Source of the DNA: Pseudomonadota bacterium
GTDB taxonomy: Bacteria > Pseudomonadota > Alphaproteobacteria > Sphingomonadales > Sphingomonadaceae
DNA: 64,000 bases
Direction: 5' to 3'
Assembly (NCBI GenBank): GCA_023457895.1
Contig: JAEXAY010000005.1
Location: 124,001 to 188,000 of the forward strand
Shown: positions 58,002-64,000 of the stretch, in pieces
Layout: every line of letters starts with the position of its first letter
How positions within the stretch are numbered: position 1 is the first letter of the stretch
Notes under the pieces: generated by a model
What the model was told of the DNA's origin: nothing
Databases searched by the model: none
The model's input: the letters and a program-made list of their open reading frames with translations, nothing else
Made by a program: the position numbers and the translations under genes

Positions 58002-59327
58002 CTATGCGCCCGGTTTCGCCATGATCTTCATCGCCATGGTGGTCATCGCCTCGGTTGCGGTGGCGATCACCTTGTCGGCCTCGGGCGCCCAGAAAGGCGA
58101 ATGGAGCGAGGGGAGCTTGGCCGGGTCGCCGCCCGCGGCCTTGAACTTTTCCGCATTCTCGCCGCCGACCCAGAAGATGAGCGACTTGATCGATTTGTCG
58201 GCGAGGTAGAATTCGCTGAAATCCTCGCCGCCCATCACCGGATTCATCTGCGCGTTGACGCGGCCCTCGCCGAAATGGCCGGAAAGGAGCGTGCCCATCT
58301 CGGCGGCGAAATCGGGGCTGTTATAGGTCGCGGGGGTATAGCCCGGATCGACCGTGACCACCGGCATCCGGTCCTGGGGCACGCCCGCCGCGATCGCCTC
58401 GCCGCGCGCGATGCGGGCAATGCCGTCGAGAAGGTGCTTGCGCACTTCGGGCTCATAGCTGCGCACGGTGAGCTGCAGCTTCGCCTCGTCGGAGATGATA
58501 TTATGCTTGGAGCCGCCATGGAAGCTGCCGACCGTCACCACCGCGCTCTTGAGCGGGTCGATCTCGCGGGACACAAGGGTTTGCAGACTGGTGACGATGC
58601 GGCTGGCGATGACGATCGGGTCCCTGGTGGTGTGGGGATAAGCGCCGTGCCCGCCGGTGCCCCTGACCGTGATGTCGACGCTGTCGACATTGGCGAGCGC
58701 ATAGCCCGGCGTGATGCCGATCTGCCCCGCCGGCATCGCGGCGGCATCATGGAAGGCGAGCGCATATTCGGGCTTGGGGAAGCGGGTGTAGAGCCCGTCG
58801 TCGATCATCGGCTTGGCCCCGCCGACTTCCTCGGCAGGCTGGCCGAGCATGATGAGCGTGCCGGACCATTTGTCCTTGTTAGCGGCCATGATCCGCGCGG
58901 TGCCGATCCAGCTCGTCATGTGGGTATCGTGGCCGCAGGCGTGCATCACCCCGGTCTCGACGCCCGAGGCAGGCGTCGCGCGCACTTTCGAGGCGAACGG
59001 CAGGCCGGTCTGCTCGACCACCGGGAGCCCGTCCATGTCGGCGCGGATCATCACCACCGGGCCGGGGCCGTTCTTCATCACCGCGACGACGCCGGTGCCG
59101 CCGACCTTTTCGGTGACGGTGAAGCCGAGCTTCTTCGCCTCGGCAGCGAGCTTCGCGGCGGTCTTCACCTCCATGAACGAAAGTTCGGGGTTGGCGTGAA
59201 GGTCGCGGTAGATGGGCATCAGCGACGGCATCTGCCGGGCGACTTCGGGACCGGTGCCCTGCCCCGTATTCTGGGCGAGCGCCGGGGTGGAAGCCAGCAG
59301 CAGCGCAGTCAGCAACATCTTGTTCAA
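58002..59327 (-). CDS. Exported M20D amidohydrolase / aminoacylase
   Basis: A 441-residue metallo-amidohydrolase with a signal peptide (LLTALLLASTPALAQNTG). M20D motifs: RDLHANPELSFMEVKTA, MIRADMDGLPV, the metal-binding Cys-Gly-His-Asp in GVMHACGHDTHMTSWIG, GQPAEEVGGAKPMI with the catalytic Glu pair, and a final MGGEDFSEF. Relatives hydrolyse N-acyl amino acids. The start is probably TTG 59327: it overlaps the upstream stop as TTGA and has GGAG 8 bases before it, whereas the ATG three codons later is too far from that site. Translational coupling with the DUF4893 lipoprotein gene is likely. Confidence 0.9.
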   Translation of the reverse strand: MNKMLLTALLLASTPALAQNTGQGTGPEVARQMPSLMPIYRDLHANPELSFMEVKTAAKLAAEAKKLGFTVTEKVGGTGVVAVMKNGPGPVVMIRADMDGLPVVEQTGLPFASKVRATPASGVETGVMHACGHDTHMTSWIGTARIMAANKDKWSGTLIMLGQPAEEVGGAKPMIDDGLYTRFPKPEYALAFHDAAAMPAGQIGITPGYALANVDSVDITVRGTGGHGAYPHTTRDPIVIASRIVTSLQTLVSREIDPLKSAVVTVGSFHGGSKHNIISDEAKLQLTVRSYEPEVRKHLLDGIARIARGEAIAAGVPQDRMPVVTVDPGYTPATYNSPDFAAEMGTLLSGHFGEGRVNAQMNPVMGGEDFSEFYLADKSIKSLIFWVGGENAEKFKAAGGDPAKLPSLHSPFWAPEADKVIATATEAMTTMAMKIMAKPGA

Positions 59328-60022
59328 GGGACAATCTCCATCACGTCTACGATCGATTCAAAGGCGGGGTATGGGAATACCAGCCGCCAGCGGTTGGGGC
59401 CGATGCGCTCGACCAGCGCGGCGCGGTCGCGGCTCTTGTCGACGCCATAATCGATGTTGCCGGTTTCATCGCCGAGCGCCTCGGTGCCGAGGAAAATCTG
59501 GCGCCGGTCATTGTCGTCGAAGATGAGCCCGCTGGGGCGCTGCGATCCAGTCAGCTTGCGAAAGCTGAAGATATTTTGCTCGGCCCTGACCTCGCAGCGG
59601 AAGAAGGGATAGGCGACATAGGTGAGCGTGCTGCCGCCCTTGCTGCCCAGCTTGATGGTGCGGCAGCGATATTGGCCGGGCGGCAGATGCGGATTTGGCA
59701 GTGCGGCATCGGCGCGGAGCAGCGCACCTTCCTTGAGTGCCTGCGCGGTATAACCGCCAGCGGCGACGCTTTCATGCGCCTCCTTCCAGGCGCTGTACCA
59801 GTTGCGGATGCGCTCGCGGTCCTGATCGGTCGCAACCGCGCGCCAGCCTTCGGGTTTCGCATCGCTTGCCGGGGTCGGAGACGCCGATGAGGTTGCCGGG
59901 GCAGTGGTCGCTGCGGGCGCCTGCGCGGTGTCGGCGGTTCCGCTGGTCGCACAGCCTCCGGCGGAGAGCGCCGCTCCCGCGGCTCCGGCGAGCGCGGCAT
60001 ATCTGATAGCCTTCGGGTTCAT
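59324..60022 (-). CDS. DUF4893 lipoprotein
   Basis: A 232-residue protein. The lipobox lies in ALSAGGCATSG (Cys near 24), followed by a Thr/Ala/Pro-rich linker. The conserved domain has WRAVATDQDRERIRNWYSAW, LPPGQYRCRTIKLGSKGGS and FFRCEVRAEQ, then RKLTGSQRPSGLIFDD and LVFPYPAFESIVDVMEI, which fit DUF4893 of sphingomonads. Two cysteines of the domain may form a disulfide. The function is unknown. Its stop overlaps the TTG start of the amidohydrolase gene. Confidence 0.82.
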   Translation of the reverse strand: MNPKAIRYAALAGAAGAALSAGGCATSGTADTAQAPAATTAPATSSASPTPASDAKPEGWRAVATDQDRERIRNWYSAWKEAHESVAAGGYTAQALKEGALLRADAALPNPHLPPGQYRCRTIKLGSKGGSTLTYVAYPFFRCEVRAEQNIFSFRKLTGSQRPSGLIFDDNDRRQIFLGTEALGDETGNIDYGVDKSRDRAALVERIGPNRWRLVFPYPAFESIVDVMEIVP

Positions 60023-60094
60023 GCGATCCTCTTTCTGTCCTACAGCCCCCGCGCCACTCTATGCGGCAGAGCGGTTATGACAAGAGGCTTATGC

Positions 60095-61180
60095 TCAAAG
60101 CTGGAAACTGAGTTGCTGCGGCGAAGGCATGACGGGCGCGCTTTCGCGGGCGCCAAAGTTCGACACGGTGACGCCGAGCAGCCGGATGCCCATCCGTACC
60201 GGATAGACGCCGCGGACAAGCGCGAGCGCGATCGCGTGCAGCAGCTCGCGGCTCGCCACCGGCTCCGCCAGCGACCGGCTGCGCGTCGCGATGCGGAAAT
60301 CTGCATATTTGATCTTCACCGTCACCGTCCGGCCGAACATCTGCGTTTTCTCGCACCAGCCCCACACATCGTCCGCCTGCCCGAGCAGGCCGCGTTCAAT
60401 ATCCACGGGTGCGACAAGATCGGTATTGAAGGTCGTCTCCGATCCCGAAGATTTGCGCACCCGGTCAGGACGCACCGGCCGGTCATCGATACCGCGCGCA
60501 ATGCCATGATACCAGCGTCCGGACTTGCCGAAATGTTGCTCAAGCCATTCGCCGCTGAATTGCTTGAGATCGGCGCCGGTGAAAATGCCGAGGCGGTTCA
60601 TCTTCTCGGCAGTGCGCGGGCCGATGCCGTGGAAGCGGCCGACCTCGAGCCCCGCGACAAACGCCTCCCCCTGTTCGGGGCGGATCACATATTGACCGTT
60701 GGGCTTGTTCTGGTCCGATCCCAGTTTGGCGAGCAGCTTGTTATAACTGATCCCGGCCGACGCCGTGAGCCCCGTTTCGGCGAGGATGCGCGCGCGGATT
60801 TCGCTTGCGGTCGCGGTGGCGCTCGGAAGGCCGCGCGGGTTGGCGGTGACGTCGAGATAGGCTTCATCGAGCGACAGCGGCTCGATCAGGCTGGTATAAT
60901 CGGCAAAGATCGCGCGGATCTGTGCCGACACCTCGCGATAGACGGCAAAACGCGGCTTGACGAAAACAAGCTCCGGACATTGCCGCAACGCGGTTTGCGA
61001 AGGCATTGCAGAGCGCACCCCATATTTGCGCGCCTCGTAACTCGCTGCCGCGACCACGCCGCGCGTAATCCCGCCAACCGCGATCGGCTTGCCACGCAGT
61101 TGCGGATCATCGCGTTGCTCCACCGACGCATAAAAAGCGTCCATATCCACATGGATGATCTTGCGGATCGCGGCCTCCAT
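60095..61180 (-). CDS. dinB: DNA polymerase IV
   Basis: A 361-residue Y-family polymerase for bypass of damaged bases. Catalytic acids are in IIHVDMDAFYASVEQRDDPQ near residue 10 and SLIEPLSLDEAYLDVTAN near 105. TASAGISYNKLLAKLGSDQN is the typical finger region, and the helix-hairpin-helix part has FHGIGPRTAEKMNRLGI. The end SPQQLSFQL is a likely beta-clamp-binding motif (Q-L-S-F type). I chose ATG 61180 by family length; a longer open frame to 61360 overlaps the divergent TauE gene's upstream region. No clear LexA site was seen. Confidence 0.94.
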   Translation of the reverse strand: MEAAIRKIIHVDMDAFYASVEQRDDPQLRGKPIAVGGITRGVVAAASYEARKYGVRSAMPSQTALRQCPELVFVKPRFAVYREVSAQIRAIFADYTSLIEPLSLDEAYLDVTANPRGLPSATATASEIRARILAETGLTASAGISYNKLLAKLGSDQNKPNGQYVIRPEQGEAFVAGLEVGRFHGIGPRTAEKMNRLGIFTGADLKQFSGEWLEQHFGKSGRWYHGIARGIDDRPVRPDRVRKSSGSETTFNTDLVAPVDIERGLLGQADDVWGWCEKTQMFGRTVTVKIKYADFRIATRSRSLAEPVASRELLHAIALALVRGVYPVRMGIRLLGVTVSNFGARESAPVMPSPQQLSFQL

Positions 61181-61331
61181 GGTGGCGAGGATAGACCGCG
61201 CATCAGGCGCCGCCAAGTTCCGCTTGGCCGCAAACAAGACAAATTTTGTCGCAAGATTATATTCAATCATTTTAGTTGGGTTAGTGTCAGCGGCGCGAAT
61301 CAGCGAAGGCGTCCAGCAGGGAGAGCTACGA

Positions 61332-62120
61332 ATGTTTCCTTTTGTACTACCGGAACTCACGCCCGATCATATCCAGGCAATCCTGCCATTCATCGCGATC
61401 GGTTTCTTCGCGCAGATGGTCGATGGCGCGCTCGGCATGGCGTTCGGCGTCATCACCAATACCCTGCTTGTCAGCATCCTGGGGCTGCCGCCCGCCCGCG
61501 CTTCGGCCAGCGTTCACCTAGTCGAAACCTTCACCACGGCCGCATCGGGCATCAGCCACATATACCACCGCAATGTCGATTGGCGCCTGTTTTCACGGCT
61601 GGTCATCCCCGGCGTGACCGGCGGCGTGCTTGGCGCCTATATCCTCGCCAACATTCATGCCGATGCAGCGCGCCCCTTCGTCATGGGCTATCTCACGCTG
61701 ATCGGCGTCTATCTGTTGTGGCGGGCATGGGAGCTCGACCATGGCATCACCCACAAGGCGCCGCGCTTCGTCGCCCCGCTCGGTCTTGTCGGCGGTTTTC
61801 TCGATGCAGCGGGCGGCGGCGGCTGGGGACCCGTCGTGACTTCCAACCTGCTGGTGCAGGGAACCGAGCCGCGCAAGACAATCGGCACCGTCAACACCGC
61901 GGAATTCTTTCTTACGCTGACGGTATCGCTGACCTTCATCCTGACCATCGGCCTCAGTGCCTTCACCATCGCCGCAGTCGGCCTCATCATTGGCGGGTTG
62001 CTCGCTGCGCCGCTGGGTGGTTATCTGGTCAAGCGCATCAAGCCGAAGACGCTGCTCGCGCTGGTCGGCGGGCTGCTCATCGCAACCAGCCTCTTCAGCC
62101 TGTACCGGGCGTTGAGCTGA
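61332..62120 (+). CDS. TauE/SafE-family sulfite exporter-like membrane protein
   Basis: A 262-residue membrane protein with about eight helices in two repeats. Family marks are GFFAQMVDGALGMAFGVITN at the start of the first repeat and GLVGGFLDAAGGGGWGPVVT at the start of the second. Related proteins export sulfite, sulfoacetate or other organosulfonates, or take up sulfur compounds; the substrate cannot be read. AGGGAGAG precedes ATG 61332. It is divergent from dinB and convergent with the 3-hydroxybutyrate dehydrogenase gene. Confidence 0.92.
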   Translation: MFPFVLPELTPDHIQAILPFIAIGFFAQMVDGALGMAFGVITNTLLVSILGLPPARASASVHLVETFTTAASGISHIYHRNVDWRLFSRLVIPGVTGGVLGAYILANIHADAARPFVMGYLTLIGVYLLWRAWELDHGITHKAPRFVAPLGLVGGFLDAAGGGGWGPVVTSNLLVQGTEPRKTIGTVNTAEFFLTLTVSLTFILTIGLSAFTIAAVGLIIGGLLAAPLGGYLVKRIKPKTLLALVGGLLIATSLFSLYRALS

Positions 62121-62131
62121 GTGCGGCCGCC

Positions 62132-63097
62132 TCAGGCGGCCGTCCAGCCACCGTCCATCGACAGGTTAGCGCCGGTGATCGACGCCGCACCATCGCTGGT
62201 GAGATAAAGCGCGAGGCTCGCAACCTGGTCGATCGTGACGAACTGCTTGGTCGGCTGGCCGGCGAGCAGCACGTCGTTGATGACCTGTTCGCGGGTCATC
62301 TTGCGCGCCTTCATCGTGTCCGGAATCTGGTTTTCCACCAGCGGAGTCCAGACATAGCCGGGGCTGATACAGTTGACCGTCACACCGAAGGTCGCCGCTT
62401 CCAGCGCGACCGTCTTGGTCAGCCCTGCGATCCCATGCTTGGCCGCGACATAGGCCGACTTGAACGGCGACGCGGTAAGCGAATGCGCCGACGCCGTATT
62501 GATGATGCGGCCCCAGCCCTTCTTCTTCATGTAAGGCAGCGCAAGCCGGATGGTATGGAACGCGGCCGTGAGATTCAGCGCGATGATGAGATCCCACTTC
62601 TCGATGGGAAAATCCTCAACTGGCGAGACGAACTGCATACCCGCATTATTGACGAGAATATCGACCCCGCCGGTTTCTTTCGCCGCCATCGCCATCATCG
62701 TCTCGATGGCATCTACCTTGGTAAGGTCGGCGTCCGAATAAATCGCCTTGGCGCCCGACAGATCGCCGATGAGCTTGAGTTCCGCATTGATCGCGGCCTT
62801 GTCGCCGAAACCGTTGATGATGACATGTGCGCCCCCTGCCGCATAGGCCTTGGCAATGCCGAGTCCGATGCCCGAGGTCGAACCTGTGACCAGCGCGGTC
62901 TTGCCCTTGAGGCTGGCGCCATTGGCCGCAGCCGGCGCTGTCGCAGCAGCCGGTGCAGCGTCAACAACCTTCACGCGAGAGGTCGGCGCCTTGGCAACCG
63001 CCGCTGTCTTCAACGGCTTCGCCTTTACCGCCTTGTCCTGGTGAACCTGCTTCGCGGCCTTCTTGTCGGCCTTTTTCTCTTTCTTGTCCTTGCTCAT
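62132..63097 (-). CDS. bdhA: 3-Hydroxybutyrate dehydrogenase with Lys/Ala-rich N-terminal tail
   Basis: A 321-residue short-chain dehydrogenase oxidising 3-hydroxybutyrate, the monomer of polyhydroxybutyrate, to acetoacetate. The NAD motif is ALVTGSTSGIGLGIAKAYAA, then NNAGMQFVSPVEDFP, INTASAHSLTASPFKSAYVA and AKHGIAGLTKTVALEA with Tyr-x-x-x-Lys, and the end SITGANLSMDGGWTA. The core is of normal length (about 260), but the first 62 residues are extra: KDKKEKKADKKAAKQVHQDK and Ala-rich sequence. It is not a signal peptide. Such tails in other polyhydroxybutyrate proteins bind DNA or granules, so granule or nucleoid attachment is possible. The start overlaps the patatin stop (ATGA). Confidence 0.92.
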   Translation of the reverse strand: MSKDKKEKKADKKAAKQVHQDKAVKAKPLKTAAVAKAPTSRVKVVDAAPAAATAPAAANGASLKGKTALVTGSTSGIGLGIAKAYAAGGAHVIINGFGDKAAINAELKLIGDLSGAKAIYSDADLTKVDAIETMMAMAAKETGGVDILVNNAGMQFVSPVEDFPIEKWDLIIALNLTAAFHTIRLALPYMKKKGWGRIINTASAHSLTASPFKSAYVAAKHGIAGLTKTVALEAATFGVTVNCISPGYVWTPLVENQIPDTMKARKMTREQVINDVLLAGQPTKQFVTIDQVASLALYLTSDGAASITGANLSMDGGWTAA

Positions 63098-64000
63098 GCC
63101 CGTTTTCCTTTCCTGGTCCGGCCAAGTTCCGCCATGGCGGGAATGCTCTTTTGCAGATGATGGTTGCGGTCAACATCAAAGGCTGCGGTCTTGCCGTCCG
63201 CGATATTCCGGGCGAGCACATCGCCTTCAAGCAGCGCGTCATTCACCGCGTCCTGCCCCTGCTGCCAATGATCCTTCATCGTCCGGGTCGAAAATTCAAA
63301 GTCGCGCGCGCCGGTTTCCCATTCGCGATTGCGATAGATGAGGTGGACGATGTTGACCGCGCTGTCGTCGATGAACCCGGCGAGCTTTTCAGCCTGCGGG
63401 GTCTGCCGCAATTCGGGCGGCAGGATGTCCAGCAGCTCGCGCATCGCCTGATGCTCGCGCCGGGCGCGGATATACTGGTCGGTCACCATGCGCGTACGGC
63501 TGGAAAAACGGATATCCTTTTCCCGGCTCCAGACGTCCGACATGTGGCGCGGGAGATTCCCCTGCGCCGGGAACAGGTCGACCTGAAAGACCAGCATGTC
63601 GCCTTCCTGGTGCTCCAATATATGCTGAAGCGGGGTGTTCGACACGAGGCCGCCGTCCCAATAATGGCGGCCGTCAATCTCGATCGGCGGAAAGCCCGGG
63701 GGCAGCGCGCCGGAGGCGAGCACATGGCGGGCATCGATGCGGCCCTTCCATTCCGGTTCGCGATTGTCGAAATAGACGAAGTTGCCGCTTTCGACATCGA
63801 CCGCGCCCATCGACAGCCGGACATTGCCATGATTGAGCCGATCCCAGTCGATCAGTTCGTTCAAAGTCTGGATCAGCGGGCGCGTATCATAATAGCTGAT
63901 CGCGCCATCCGATCCTTCGGGGGCGAGAAACGGGTTCATCAGCCGCGGCCGGAAAAAGCCGGGCACGCCCCAGGCCGAAACCGCGCCCGCTGCCCACAAA
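63094..64000 (-). CDS. Patatin-like phospholipase with DUF3734 (5' end cut by window)
   Basis: About 302 residues are visible, the C-terminal part of a patatin-family hydrolase. The catalytic Asp is in HYWDGGLVSNTPLQHILEHQ (D-G-G motif), after RHVLASGALPPGFPPIEIDG. The C-terminal DUF3734 domain has EHQAMRELLDILPPELRQTP and VNIVHLIYRNREWETGARDF, then FEFSTRTMKDHWQQGQDAV. The nucleophile G-x-S-x-G lies outside the window. Members of this group are often encoded next to 3-hydroxybutyrate dehydrogenase, as here, with ATGA coupling, which suggests a role in polyhydroxybutyrate granule turnover. Confidence 0.88.
   Translation of the reverse strand, partial: LWAAGAVSAWGVPGFFRPRLMNPFLAPEGSDGAISYYDTRPLIQTLNELIDWDRLNHGNVRLSMGAVDVESGNFVYFDNREPEWKGRIDARHVLASGALPPGFPPIEIDGRHYWDGGLVSNTPLQHILEHQEGDMLVFQVDLFPAQGNLPRHMSDVWSREKDIRFSSRTRMVTDQYIRARREHQAMRELLDILPPELRQTPQAEKLAGFIDDSAVNIVHLIYRNREWETGARDFEFSTRTMKDHWQQGQDAVNDALLEGDVLARNIADGKTAAFDVDRNHHLQKSIPAMAELGRTRKGKRA

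Noticed and set aside
60077..63160. A 1027-codon plus-strand open frame
   Set aside because: It lies opposite dinB, crosses the TauE gene in another frame, and runs opposite bdhA. It has shadow composition (Arg/His/Asp-rich) and no motif; high GC makes long antisense frames common.

Overview
The window is a dense, GC-rich bacterial chromosome segment. Gene content and order point to an alphaproteobacterium, most likely a sphingomonad (Sphingomonadales; inference). The signs are the order lysC, Ntr-type ptsP, RodZ-like gene, cpoB-tilS-ftsH; an FzlA-like division protein; an NDUFA9-type protein; 'CPVSG'-type UvrA; and short palindromic repeats of the 'cattgcgag' and 'cttcgacaagctcag' kinds. No rRNA, tRNA or CRISPR array was seen.

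Layout. 1-5544: end of pncB, an exported M20 peptidase, a pirin, a PLP enzyme, an NDUFA9-like protein and uppP. 5545-14160: glutamate synthase locus in the order gltD, two exported DUF2059-type proteins, gltB, then an exported Met-rich protein and a terminator; gltD is preceded by three AT-rich inverted repeats. 14214-20953: FzlA-like protein, S9 peptidase, YdeI-like protein and ubiG (minus strand), lysC and a flavin oxidoreductase. 21084-30668: proline-rich lipoprotein, ptsP, RodZ-like protein, cpoB, tilS, a TonB-like protein, ftsH and its terminator. 30867-36867: a secreted protein, DUF3800, rpoZ, a phospholipase D/cardiolipin synthase, a methyltransferase, an ABM protein and an MFS carrier. 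36895-41898: a bacterial Cdc48/p97-type double AAA ATPase, a candidate small RNA, a LysR regulator, a ferric reductase pseudogene and a cyclophilin. 42094-55190: mgtE, unknowns, a second S9 peptidase, valS, an App1-type phosphatase, a lipoprotein and uvrA.

55203-57990 is a more AT-rich accessory islet. A DUF2188 gene and an unknown gene diverge from a P63C-domain gene across four copies of a 9-mer. Next come a truncated SRAP gene, a probable REP-transposase relic and a dispersed repeat. 58002-64000 returns to core genes: exported amidohydrolase, DUF4893 lipoprotein, dinB, TauE-family exporter, a 3-hydroxybutyrate dehydrogenase with a Lys/Ala-rich tail, and a patatin cut by the window edge.

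The most unusual signals are palindromic elements inserted in frame inside valS (twice) and uvrA; a three-copy intergenic repeat carrying an exact match to the 16S anti-Shine-Dalgarno complement; the candidate small RNA upstream of the cdc48-like gene; and the P63C/DUF2188 islet with its operator-like array. Functions are assigned from motifs read by eye; no database search was run.
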